Origin: Paracoccaceae bacterium
GTDB lineage: Bacteria > Pseudomonadota > Alphaproteobacteria > Rhodobacterales > Rhodobacteraceae
Assembly (NCBI GenBank): GCA_003500165.1
Contig: DNSZ01000299.1
Location: 12,096-26,707 of the forward strand
Direction of reading: 5' to 3'
DNA length: 14,612 bases
This document shows positions 1 through 6,366 of the stretch, piece after piece. Every line of letters starts with the position of its first letter. Positions within the stretch are counted from its first letter, which is position 1. The translations under genes were made by a program, and so were the position numbers. The notes below the pieces were generated by a model. It made no database searches. It saw only the letters and a program-made list of their open reading frames with translations, and was not told the DNA's origin.

Positions 1-2
1 TT

Positions 3-86
3 GCCGTCCCGCTCGTTCACCGCAGCGTGCAAACCGCTTTCCCCGCCGCATTGCGGCAATATATGCTGGCCAGAACGGATGGATGA
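3..86 (+). CDS. hprK: C-terminal end of probable HPr kinase/phosphorylase (partial)
   Basis: Only the last 27 codons are present, in reading frame 3, ending with TGA at 84-86. The tail reads VPLVHRS...FPAALRQYML. From memory this resembles the C-terminus of the short alphaproteobacterial HprK proteins, which end in a VPLLHK...FPAAxLQYL-like pattern. The position also fits: in Rhodobacterales hprK stands directly before rapZ, EIIA and HPr, and rapZ starts only 6 bases after this stop. HprK phosphorylates HPr on a serine. The Walker A and capsule motifs lie outside the window, so the identity rests on the tail and the synteny alone. Confidence 0.6.
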   Translation, partial: AVPLVHRSVQTAFPAALRQYMLARTDG

Positions 87-92
87 CATGGC

Positions 93-1007
93 ATGGCGAC
101 GCGCGAGACGGCCGAAGAAGGCCAGACCCTGGCGATCGTGACCGGCCCGGCGGGGGCCGGGCGGACGACCGCGATCCGCGCACTGGAGGATATCGGATTC
201 GAGGCGATCGACAATCTGCCCTTGTCGCTGTTGCCGCGGCTGCTCGATGCCGGCCCGCCCGCGCGCCCGCTGGCCCTGGGGATCGATCCGCGCAACCGCG
301 ATTTCGCCTCGGCCGATCTGATCGACCTGATCGCGGGCTTCGCCGCGCAGCCCGGTCTGCAGCCGCAGCTTGTCTATCTGGACTGCTCGGACGACGTTCT
401 GCTGCGGCGGTTTTCGGAGACCCGCCGGCGCCACCCCATGGCACCGGGCGACAGCCCGCAACTGGGCATCGCCCGCGAAAAGGACCTGCTGCGCGGTCTG
501 CGCCACCGGGCCGATCTGCTGATCGACACCAGCGACATGACGCCGCACGACCTGCGGGCCGAAATCGACCGCTGGTTCGCGCCCGATTCGGGCACCGGGC
601 TGGCGGTTTCCGTGCAGTCCTTTTCCTACAAGCGCGGGATGCCGCGCGGCGCGGATTACGTGTTCGACTGCCGGTTTCTCAAGAACCCTTACTGGGTCGC
701 GGAATTGCGGTCGCTCGACGGGCGCGATGCGGCCGTCCAGGCGCATATCGCGGTCGATCCGCGGGCCGCGGCTTTCCTTGACCGTGTGGCGGATCTGGCC
801 GCCTTTCTGCTTCCGGCCCACCGGGAAGAGGGCAAGCGACACCTCACACTTGCCTTCGGATGCACCGGCGGACAGCACCGTTCGGTCGCACTGGCGGAAA
901 AACTCGCCGCCCGGCTTGCGGATGGCGGATTGCAGGTGTCTATTCGACATCGGGAACTGGACCGCCATGCCGAAGCGCGCGGCGGGGGCGAGGCGAGGGG
1001 CGCTTGA
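93..1007 (+). CDS. rapZ: RapZ-family nucleotide-binding protein (RNase adapter family)
   Basis: This 304-residue protein has the full RapZ layout. The N-terminal P-loop GPAGAGRT is at residues 18-25, followed by RALEDIGFEAIDNLP. A YLDCSDDVLLRRF segment near 95-107 is followed by ETRRRHP. The C-terminal domain carries the family signature GCTGGQHRSV at 256-265. In enterobacteria RapZ directs RNase E to the sRNA GlmZ; in alphaproteobacteria its target is not established, though it sits with the regulatory PTS as here. The P-loop has Arg24 where most P-loop NTPases have Lys; I believe this is common in Rhodobacterales RapZ. The ATG at 93 lies 6 bases after the hprK stop, with a weak GGATGG upstream. 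The end overlaps the next gene by 4 bases. Confidence 0.95.
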   Translation: MATRETAEEGQTLAIVTGPAGAGRTTAIRALEDIGFEAIDNLPLSLLPRLLDAGPPARPLALGIDPRNRDFASADLIDLIAGFAAQPGLQPQLVYLDCSDDVLLRRFSETRRRHPMAPGDSPQLGIAREKDLLRGLRHRADLLIDTSDMTPHDLRAEIDRWFAPDSGTGLAVSVQSFSYKRGMPRGADYVFDCRFLKNPYWVAELRSLDGRDAAVQAHIAVDPRAAAFLDRVADLAAFLLPAHREEGKRHLTLAFGCTGGQHRSVALAEKLAARLADGGLQVSIRHRELDRHAEARGGGEARGA

Positions 1008-1432
1008 TCGGGATCGTGATCGTGGCACATGGTGGGCTCGCCGACGCATACCGGGCCGCGATGGAGCATGTCGTGGGTCCGCAGACCGGCATTCGCGCCA
1101 TCGCCATTGACGACCGCGACGAGCGCCCGGTCAAGCAGGCCGAGATCTGTGCCGCCGCCGATGCGGTGGATGACGGCACCGGGGTGGTGGTGGTCACCGA
1201 CATGTTCGGCAGCTCGCCATCGAACCTGTCGCTGATGGCCTGCGCCGCGCGCGACCGGATGATCCTGTTCGGCGCGAACCTGCCGATGCTGATCAAGCTG
1301 GCCAAGTCGCGCGACGTGCCGGTGGCCGTGGCGGTGGACCGGGCACGCGCCGCCGGCCGAAAATACATCGACAGCCATCCCGGCGGCATGATCGGCCCGA
1401 TCGGCCCGGTCCGCGCCACCGCCGGGGAGTGA
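1004..1432 (+). CDS. PTS EIIA component, mannose/fructose-type (regulatory)
   Basis: The protein is 142 residues, a normal length for a stand-alone EIIA of the mannose family. The first strand MIGIVIVAHGG places the phosphorylatable histidine at His9. A TDMFGSSPSN loop around residues 65-74 matches the TDxxGGTPxN region of the family. The start is TTG at 1004, inside the rapZ stop (TTGA overlap), after a purine-rich GGCGAGGGG. A later GTG at 1016 would remove the first beta strand, so it is unlikely. No EIIB or EIIC lies nearby, so the protein probably takes phosphate from HPr as a regulatory output rather than for sugar transport. It is translationally coupled to rapZ. Confidence 0.9.
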   Translation: MIGIVIVAHGGLADAYRAAMEHVVGPQTGIRAIAIDDRDERPVKQAEICAAADAVDDGTGVVVVTDMFGSSPSNLSLMACAARDRMILFGANLPMLIKLAKSRDVPVAVAVDRARAAGRKYIDSHPGGMIGPIGPVRATAGE

Positions 1433-1437
1433 GGCAG

Positions 1438-1713
1438 GTGAACGAGATCGTTCGCAGCTTGCGCATCGTCAACGAAAAGGGGCTGCACGCCCGGGCCTCG
1501 GCCAAGCTTGTGGAAACGGTCGAACGCTTCGATGCCAGTGCCACGGTGACGCGCGACGGGGTCGCGACATCGGGCGATTCGATCATGGGGCTTTTGATGT
1601 TGGCAGCGGACAGGGGAAGCTGTATCGAGGTGCGCACGCGCGGGCCGCAGGCCGTTGCGCTGGCGGATGCGCTCGAAGCGCTGGTCGCCGGCCGGTTCGG
1701 TGAGGATTTCTAG
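1438..1713 (+). CDS. ptsH: HPr phosphocarrier protein
   Basis: This is a 91-residue HPr. The active-site segment KGLHARASAKLVE gives His17, phosphorylated by EI or by phospho-partner proteins. The GDSIMGLLML segment gives Ser48, the site used by HPr kinase, which fits the hprK end upstream. I chose GTG at 1438 because GGGGAG at 1424-1429 sits 8 bases before it. An alternative GTG at 1429 overlaps the EIIA stop (GTGA) but would put that Shine-Dalgarno on top of the start codon. HPr is the hub of the regulatory PTS, carrying phosphate to the EIIA encoded just upstream. EI (ptsP/ptsI) is not in the window. Confidence 0.93.
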   Translation: MNEIVRSLRIVNEKGLHARASAKLVETVERFDASATVTRDGVATSGDSIMGLLMLAADRGSCIEVRTRGPQAVALADALEALVAGRFGEDF

Positions 1714-1742
1714 GGGCGGGCCCGGGGCCCGGACGGGGGATC

Positions 1743-2636
1743 ATGACGGCCGAACAGATCGACACCTCCCGTTCCGAGACGATTCCGGAACCGGCCGTCG
1801 CTTCGGCGAACTACAAGCCCTATGATGGATCGAACCTCTCCTATGCCGGGACGTTCACCAACCCGTTCAAGGCCAATGCGATCCGGGTGATCGAATGGCT
1901 GACCGGCAAGATCACGCTGCTGCGACTGGTGCGGCGCTTCGAACGGACCGGGCGGCTGGCCGGGCAGACCTTCTGGGGCAAGGCGCTGAGCCTTCTGGAC
2001 ATCGATCTGTTGACGCCGGACGACCAGATCGCCCGGATACCCGCGACAGGTCCGCTGGTGGTGGTGGCCAACCATCCGCACGGTCTGGTCGACGGGCTGA
2101 TCCTGGCCGAACTGTTGGAACAGCGGCGCCGGGACTACAAGATTCTGACCCGGTCGCTGCTGACCAGCGTTCCCGAAATCCAGTACCACATGCTGCCGGT
2201 GGCGTTTCCGCACGAGCCGGACGCGCTGCGATCGAACCTGGAGATGCGCAAGCAGGCGATGGCCCATCTGGCCGAAGGTGGGGCCGTCATCCTGTTTCCG
2301 GCCGGCCAGGTGGCGACCAGCCCGGGCTGGTTCGACGCGGCGCTGGAACCCGACTGGCTGCCCTTCACCGCCAAGATGATCCTGAAAAGCCAGGCCCGGG
2401 TGGTGCCGGTGTTCTTCCCGGGCCAGAACAGCCGCTGGTTCCAGATCGCCAACCACCTGTCGCTGACCCTGCGCCAGGGGCTCTTGCTGCATGAAATCGC
2501 AAGCGCCATGCACAAGCCACAAGCGCCGGTGATCGGCGAGGTCATCGACCGTGACGCGATCGAGCCCTGGCAGGGCGATCCGCGCGGGTTCATGGCGGAT
2601 CTGCGCGCGCAGACATTGGCGCTCGGCGGGCGTTGA
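1743..2636 (+). CDS. PlsC-like lysophospholipid acyltransferase family protein
   Basis: The protein has 297 residues. It shows the glycerolipid acyltransferase blocks: VVVANHPHGLVDG at about 106-118 (the NHP...DG catalytic histidine/aspartate block), the FPAGQ block at 185-189, and VVPVFFPGQNSR at 220-231. The spacing resembles the hemolysin-like branch rather than classical HX4D PlsC. It would transfer an acyl chain to a lysolipid at the membrane; whether the acceptor is lysophosphatidate, lyso-ornithine lipid or another lipid cannot be read from the sequence. No clear transmembrane helix is seen outside the catalytic fold. The ATG at 1743 has GGGGGA 3-8 bases upstream. It is 29 bases after HPr and may be the last gene of that operon. 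Confidence 0.82.
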   Translation: MTAEQIDTSRSETIPEPAVASANYKPYDGSNLSYAGTFTNPFKANAIRVIEWLTGKITLLRLVRRFERTGRLAGQTFWGKALSLLDIDLLTPDDQIARIPATGPLVVVANHPHGLVDGLILAELLEQRRRDYKILTRSLLTSVPEIQYHMLPVAFPHEPDALRSNLEMRKQAMAHLAEGGAVILFPAGQVATSPGWFDAALEPDWLPFTAKMILKSQARVVPVFFPGQNSRWFQIANHLSLTLRQGLLLHEIASAMHKPQAPVIGEVIDRDAIEPWQGDPRGFMADLRAQTLALGGR

Positions 2637-2673
2637 CGGGCCGGTCCGCCGGGGCGGCCGACATCGCCCGTCA

Positions 2674-2691
2674 GGGCGGCGGAGGCCGCCC
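2674..2691. terminator. Candidate bidirectional hairpin between convergent genes
   Basis: GGGCGGC at 2674-2680 and GCCGCCC at 2685-2691 form a perfect 7-pair stem with a GGAG loop. It lies in the 56-base gap between the convergent acyltransferase and sat/cysC genes. The sequence CCCGTCAG also occurs twice around it (2667-2674 and 2689-2696). No T tract follows on either strand, so intrinsic termination is only a possibility. Confidence 0.4.
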
Positions 2692-2692
2692 G

Positions 2693-4408
2693 TCAGCCGC
2701 CCGCGATCAGACCCTTGTTTTCCAGCGTCAGCAGCACCTGATGGGCGCAGTTGTCGACATCGACGCCCTCGGTATCGACGCGCAGTTCGGGGGCCAGCGG
2801 TTCCTCGTAGGGGTCGGAGATGCCGGTGAATTCCTTGATCTTGCCGTCGCGCGCCAACCGGTAAAGGCCCTTGCGGTCGCGCCGTTCGCATTCCTCCAGG
2901 CTGGTCGCCACATGCACCTCGATGAAGGCGCCGTATTCCTCGATCATCTCGCGCACCGCCTTTCGCGTCTCGGCATAGGGCGCGATCGGGGCGCAGATCG
3001 CGATCCCCCGGTTCTTGGTGATTTCCGAGGCGACATAGCCGATGCGGCGAATGTTCAGGTCGCGGTGCGCCTTGGAAAACCCCAGTTCCTGGCTCAGATG
3101 CTTGCGCACGATATCGCCATCGAGCAGCGTGACCGGCCGGCCGCCCATTTCCATCAGCTTGACCATCAGCGCATTCGCAATGGTCGATTTCCCCGACCCC
3201 GACAGGCCGGTAAAGAACACCGTAAAGCCCTGCTGCGCGCGTGGCGGTCTGGTGCGGCGCAATTCGCGAACCACATCGGGAAACGAGAACCAGTCGGGAA
3301 TGTCCAGCCCCTCGCTGAGCCGGCGGCGCAGTTCGGTGCCCGAGATGTTCAGCACCGTGTCGTCGGCATGCACCTCGTCGGACGGCACGTATTGGGCGCG
3401 CTCGCGGACATAGACCATGTGGCGGAACGGCACCATTTCGATGCCGATCTCGTCCTGATGCGCCGCGAACAGGGTCTGCGCGTCATAGGGGCCATAGAAA
3501 TCCTCGCCGGCCGCGTTGCTGCCGGGGCCGGCATGGTCGCGCCCGACAATCATGTGGGTGCAGCCATGGTTGCGGCGGATGATGCCGTGCCACAGCGCCT
3601 CGCGCGGGCCGGCCATCCGCATGGCCAGGTTGAGAAGGCTCAGCGTGGTGGTCGCCCCCGGATACTGGTCGAGCACGGCCTCATAGCAGCGTACCCGGGT
3701 GAAGTGATCCACATCGCCCGGTTTGGTCATGCCGACCACCGGGTGGATCAACAGATTGGCCTGGGTTTCCCGGGCGGCGCGAAAGGTCAGTTCCTGATGC
3801 GCCCGGTGCAGCGGGTTGCGCGTCTGGAACGCGACCACCCGGCGCCAGCCCAGCTTGCGAAACCTGGCGCGCAACTCGTTCGGGGTGTCGCGCCGGCCGC
3901 GGAAATCGTAATGCACCGGCGGGGTCAGGCCGGTGACCGGCCCGCCCAGATAGACCGGCCCGGCAACCCGGTGCAGATAGTCGACCGCCGGATGGGTGCG
4001 ATCGTCGGCCCCGAACACGCGCGCGGCCTCCAGCGCCTTGTCGGGTTCCCACCGGTCGTTCACCGCCATCGTGGCCAGGATCACGCCTTCGGGGTCGCGC
4101 AGCGCGATCGCCTGCCCCGGTTCGAGGGCATCGGCGAAAGCCCGGCTGACATCGAGGGTGATCGGTATCGGCCAAAGCGTGCCATCCGCAAGGCGCATGC
4201 TGTCGCGCACCGCTTCGTAATCGGCCTGCCCCAGAAAGCCGGTCAGCGGTGCGAAACCGCCATTCATCAACAGCTCGAGGTCGCACATCTGGCGCGGGGT
4301 CAGGTCCCAGGACGGCATCGCGCCGGCTTCTGTCTTCAGCGCCCTGATCGCGTCCTGCACGGCATAAAGCTCGGGAATCGGGTCAAGATTGGTCGCGGCG
4401 CCGGTCAT
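2693..4408 (-). CDS. Bifunctional sulfate adenylyltransferase / adenylylsulfate kinase
   Basis: This 571-residue fusion makes APS from sulfate and ATP and then phosphorylates it to PAPS, the first two steps of assimilatory sulfate activation in the cytoplasm. The N-terminal ATP sulfurylase half has QTRNPLHRAH at 195-204 and GRDHAGPG at 289-296. The C-terminal APS kinase half has the P-loop GLSGSGKST at 401-409, LDGD at 429-432 and KGLYRLARDGKIKEFTG from 513. Both active sites look intact. It is the sat-cysC fusion type, not CysD/CysN. The ATG at 4408 has a GAGGAC upstream on the coding strand. It follows trxB on the same strand after a 97-base gap that contains inverted repeats. Confidence 0.95.
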   Translation of the reverse strand: MTGAATNLDPIPELYAVQDAIRALKTEAGAMPSWDLTPRQMCDLELLMNGGFAPLTGFLGQADYEAVRDSMRLADGTLWPIPITLDVSRAFADALEPGQAIALRDPEGVILATMAVNDRWEPDKALEAARVFGADDRTHPAVDYLHRVAGPVYLGGPVTGLTPPVHYDFRGRRDTPNELRARFRKLGWRRVVAFQTRNPLHRAHQELTFRAARETQANLLIHPVVGMTKPGDVDHFTRVRCYEAVLDQYPGATTTLSLLNLAMRMAGPREALWHGIIRRNHGCTHMIVGRDHAGPGSNAAGEDFYGPYDAQTLFAAHQDEIGIEMVPFRHMVYVRERAQYVPSDEVHADDTVLNISGTELRRRLSEGLDIPDWFSFPDVVRELRRTRPPRAQQGFTVFFTGLSGSGKSTIANALMVKLMEMGGRPVTLLDGDIVRKHLSQELGFSKAHRDLNIRRIGYVASEITKNRGIAICAPIAPYAETRKAVREMIEEYGAFIEVHVATSLEECERRDRKGLYRLARDGKIKEFTGISDPYEEPLAPELRVDTEGVDVDNCAHQVLLTLENKGLIAGG

Positions 4409-4423
4409 CGGGTCCTCATCTGT

Positions 4424-4471
4424 GGGCCAGGCTGCGCTGCATTGCAGCGACGGGCCGAGGCGCTCTGGCCC
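4424..4471 (-). promoter_or_regulatory. Nested inverted repeats in the leader of the sat/cysC gene
   Basis: An outer pair, GGGCCAG (4424-4430) and CTGGCCC (4465-4471), encloses an inner near-palindrome, CGCTGCA (4435-4441), T, TGCAGCG (4443-4449). All arms are perfect 7-pair matches. The structure lies between the trxB stop and the sat/cysC start, ending about 15 bases upstream of the ATG. It could end the trxB transcript, act as a leader hairpin, or be a protein site. There is no T tract after it, so I do not call it a terminator. Confidence 0.4.
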
Positions 4472-4505
4472 AAATCACATCCGGGTGCAAGGCGGTTGGC
4501 CTGAC

Positions 4506-5450
4506 CTAGGCGTCCTTTTCGGCGAGGAACCGCTCGGCATCGAGTGCCGCCATGCACCCCATTCCGGCGCTGGTGACCGCCTGGCGGTAATGCGGATCGA
4601 CGATGTCGCCGGCGGCAAAGACACCCGGCACCGAGGTTCGCGTCGTCCCCGGCTCGACCCAGACATAGCCGCCGGGCTGCATTTTCAGCAGATCGGCCAC
4701 CAGTTCGCTCGCCGGGGCATGGCCGATGGCGACGAAAACGCCGGTCACCGCGATGTCGCGCACCGCGTCCGTCGCCACATGCCGGACCCGGATGCCGGTC
4801 ACGCCCTTCGGATCGGCCTCGCCCAGGACCTCGTCCAGCACATGGTTCCACAGAACCTCCACCTTCGGATTGCGCAACAGACGGTTCTGCAAAATCTTCT
4901 CGGCGCGCAGCGCGTCGCGCCGGTGGACCAGCGTCACCTTGCCGGCGAAATTGGTCAGGAACAGCGCCTCTTCGACCGCAGTGTTGCCGCCGCCGATCAC
5001 CGCCACTTCCTGGCCGCGAAAGAAGAACCCGTCGCAGGTGGCGCAGGCCGATACGCCGAACCCCTTATAGGTCTCTTCCGACGGCAGGCCGAGCCAGCGC
5101 GCCTGGGCCCCGGTGGCCAGGACCAGCGTGTCGCCCAGATAGGTCGCGCCGCTTTCCCCGGTCGCGCGGAACGGGCGTTGCGACAGGTCGAGCGCGGCGA
5201 TGTGGTCGGCAATGATCTCGGTGCCGAACTTGCGGCAATGCGCCTCCATCCGGACCATCAGATCGGGGCCCTGCACCTCCAGATCGCCCGGCCAGTTCTC
5301 GACCTCGGTGGTGATGGTCAGCTGCCCGCCGGGCTGGATGCCCTGAACCAGCACCGGGTCGAGCATCGCCCGCGCACCATACAGGCCGGCTGTATAGCCC
5401 GCCGGCCCCGACCCGACGATCAGGAGCTTGCTGTGTCTTGTCGCGCTCAT
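4506..5450 (-). CDS. trxB: Thioredoxin-disulfide reductase
   Basis: The 314-residue flavoprotein uses NADPH to reduce thioredoxin in the cytoplasm. The FAD-binding GSGPAG is at 13-18, with GGQLTITTEVENWPG near 41-55. The redox-active pair is CATC, Cys136 and Cys139. The NADPH site has GGGNTA at 153-158 and HRRDALRAEK at 176-185. The C-terminal GVFAAGDI...YRQAVTSAGMGC block closes the FAD domain. Length and motif order are typical of bacterial low-molecular-weight TrxB. The ATG at 5450 is preceded by GGGGCAGG on the coding strand. It lies upstream of sat/cysC; reduced thioredoxin is commonly the electron donor for reducing PAPS or APS, so the pair is functionally coherent. Confidence 0.96.
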   Translation of the reverse strand: MSATRHSKLLIVGSGPAGYTAGLYGARAMLDPVLVQGIQPGGQLTITTEVENWPGDLEVQGPDLMVRMEAHCRKFGTEIIADHIAALDLSQRPFRATGESGATYLGDTLVLATGAQARWLGLPSEETYKGFGVSACATCDGFFFRGQEVAVIGGGNTAVEEALFLTNFAGKVTLVHRRDALRAEKILQNRLLRNPKVEVLWNHVLDEVLGEADPKGVTGIRVRHVATDAVRDIAVTGVFVAIGHAPASELVADLLKMQPGGYVWVEPGTTRTSVPGVFAAGDIVDPHYRQAVTSAGMGCMAALDAERFLAEKDA

Positions 5451-5564
5451 CGCCTGCCCCGCAATTCCGGTCGTGCCGCAGCGTTTCCCGCAGCCACGGC
5501 CAAGCGGCGGGGACCGTAGGTCTGGCCTCTGACCCTGTAAAGGGCAAAAGGCCCGCAGAGCCGT

Positions 5565-5795
5565 TCAGCGCTGCAGCCGATAGCTGCCCTCGGGCAGGTT
5601 CAGCGCGGCAGCGAGGTCGCGCAGCTGCGCCAGCGACAGGGTCACGCGCTGGACCTCGTCGCTGCGCGGGTCGGCCTGATCGACGGTGACGCAGTCGTCG
5701 AACGCCGTCACCACGACATCGTCGCGCAGATGCCCGGGCCCCTCGTCGATCAGGGTGACGACGGTGGCGTCGAATTCGTGCTCGATGGTGAACAT
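5565..5795 (-). CDS. Small conserved hypothetical protein (76 aa)
   Basis: I do not recognise a function. The protein starts MFTIEHEFDATVVTLIDEG, contains VVVTAFDDCVTVDQ, and ends LRDLAAALNLPEGSYRLQR. It has no signal peptide or membrane segment, is acidic, and has one cysteine. From memory, similar short proteins occur in Rhodobacterales genomes, sometimes mislabelled phosphomannomutase. I used the inner ATG at 5795, with GGGAG upstream, rather than the longer frame to 5924, because the extra N-terminus is low-complexity, proline- and arginine-rich, and would cross the shared regulatory gap. It is divergent from the DUF6455-type gene and 114 bases upstream of trxB on the same strand. Confidence 0.72.
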   Translation of the reverse strand: MFTIEHEFDATVVTLIDEGPGHLRDDVVVTAFDDCVTVDQADPRSDEVQRVTLSLAQLRDLAAALNLPEGSYRLQR

Positions 5796-5840
5796 GGCGC
5801 TGGCGCTCCCGAAATCCCTGCCCCTGGCTACGGCGACGGC

Positions 5841-5854
5841 TTGACGTGGATCAA
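5841..5854. promoter_or_regulatory. FNR/DNR-like binding box between two small divergent genes
   Basis: TTGACGTGGATCAA reads TTGAC-N4-ATCAA, one base from the symmetric FNR consensus TTGAT-N4-ATCAA and within the looser TTGAY-N4-RTCAA pattern of the Crp/Fnr family. It lies 62 bases before the ATG of the + strand DUF6455-type gene and 45 bases before the ATG of the - strand 76-residue gene, a normal place for an activator site. The implied control is by low oxygen or nitric oxide; this is inference. Confidence 0.65.
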
Positions 5855-5916
5855 GGCCCGGCGGCGGCGTTGCAGGCAGGATGGGCCCGTCGGATCGATT
5901 CGAAGGAGGGCCCGTC

Positions 5917-6177
5917 ATGGCCAACGCCGCTGCCTATGCCAAGCATGCCGATCTGGTCGCCCGGATGGCGGCCGTTCAGGGCGCCGACCTCGACGAGGCC
6001 CAGATGCGCGGCGAGATCGACCCCGAAACGCTGCATGACGTGGTGCTCAGCTGCAGCGCCTGCACCGACCCGGAAGCCTGCCGCGAATGGATGGCAGCGC
6101 GCGACGACGGCGCTGGCGGGACGCCGGACTATTGCCGCAATGCCGATTTGATGGGCCGGATCAGCGGGGACGCCTAG
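5917..6177 (+). CDS. Small cysteine-containing protein, DUF6455-like
   Basis: This is an 86-residue protein of unknown function. An N-terminal helix, MANAAAYAKHADLVARM, is followed by a cysteine cluster: Cys46 and Cys49 (CSAC), Cys55, and Cys73 in DYCRNADLM. Four spaced cysteines near LSCSACTDPEACREW match what I recall of DUF6455, common in Rhodobacterales, and could bind a metal or undergo redox change. The start at 5917 is set by an excellent GAAGGAGGG at 5902-5910, 6 bases before it; the in-frame ATG at 5881 lies upstream of that site and is rejected. The FNR-like box 62 bases upstream suggests expression at low oxygen or with nitrogen oxides. It has no signal peptide. Confidence 0.78.
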   Translation: MANAAAYAKHADLVARMAAVQGADLDEAQMRGEIDPETLHDVVLSCSACTDPEACREWMAARDDGAGGTPDYCRNADLMGRISGDA

Positions 6178-6189
6178 GCCCGGGCGGGC

Positions 6190-6218
6190 TTGCAATGCCG
6201 ATGCCCATTGGCTAGACG
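6190..6218 (+). promoter_or_regulatory. Promoter of tRNA-Pro
   Basis: TTGCAA at 6190-6195 and TAGACG at 6213-6218 are separated by 17 bases, a good sigma-70 spacing. The -10 end lies 12 bases before the mature tRNA 5' end, followed by a GC-rich stretch typical of stable-RNA promoters. Confidence 0.6.
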
Positions 6219-6230
6219 CGCCGTCACGGT

Positions 6231-6307
6231 CGGAGTGTAGCTCAGCCTGGTAGAGCACTGTCTTCGGGAGGCAGGGGTCGTAGGTTCGAATCCTGCCACT
6301 CCGACCA
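6231..6307 (+). tRNA. tRNA-Pro (anticodon CGG)
   Basis: The 77 bases fold as a cloverleaf. The acceptor stem is CGGAGTG (6231-6237) with CACTCCG (6297-6303). The D arm is GCTC/GAGC. The anticodon stem CTGTC/GGCAG has one T-G pair, and anticodon CGG is at 6265-6267. The T arm is GTAGG-TTCGAAT-CCTGC. CCA is encoded at 6305-6307 after discriminator A6304. It reads the proline codon CCG, which is heavily used in a GC-rich genome such as this. Confidence 0.97.
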
Positions 6308-6366
6308 GTATTTTCAACGCACTACCCCAGAGGATACCATCGCTCCTTCGCAATGAGCCGTGGTAT

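Noticed and set aside
1429..1431. GTG at 1429 as the HPr start
   Set aside because: The only good ribosome site, GGGGAG at 1424-1429, overlaps this codon; it is well spaced for GTG 1438.
4435..4449. The TGCAGCG/CGCTGCA arms before sat/cysC as another site for the LysR regulator at 13906
   Set aside because: The arms are only one base apart and do not give the T-N11-A spacing seen at 13841-13879, and this heptamer is not rare in GC-rich DNA.
2633..4504. A 623-codon open frame on the + strand opposite sat/cysC
   Set aside because: It is antisense to a well-supported bifunctional enzyme with both active sites intact, its translation has low-complexity composition rich in Arg, Gly, His and Gln, and it matches no family. 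It reflects high third-position GC.
5542..5554. GGGC-AAAAG-GCCC hairpin after the 76-residue gene as a terminator
   Set aside because: The stem has only four pairs and only three T residues follow on the relevant strand.
6231..6307. tRNA-Pro as an attachment site with the neighbouring operon as an integrated island
   Set aside because: No integrase, no repeated copy of the tRNA 3' end within the window, and no visible change in base composition across it.
6334..6366. Inverted repeat ATACCA/TGGTAT between tRNA-Pro and the cupin stop as a terminator
   Set aside because: Only six pairs around a 21-base loop, AT-rich, with no T tract in either direction.
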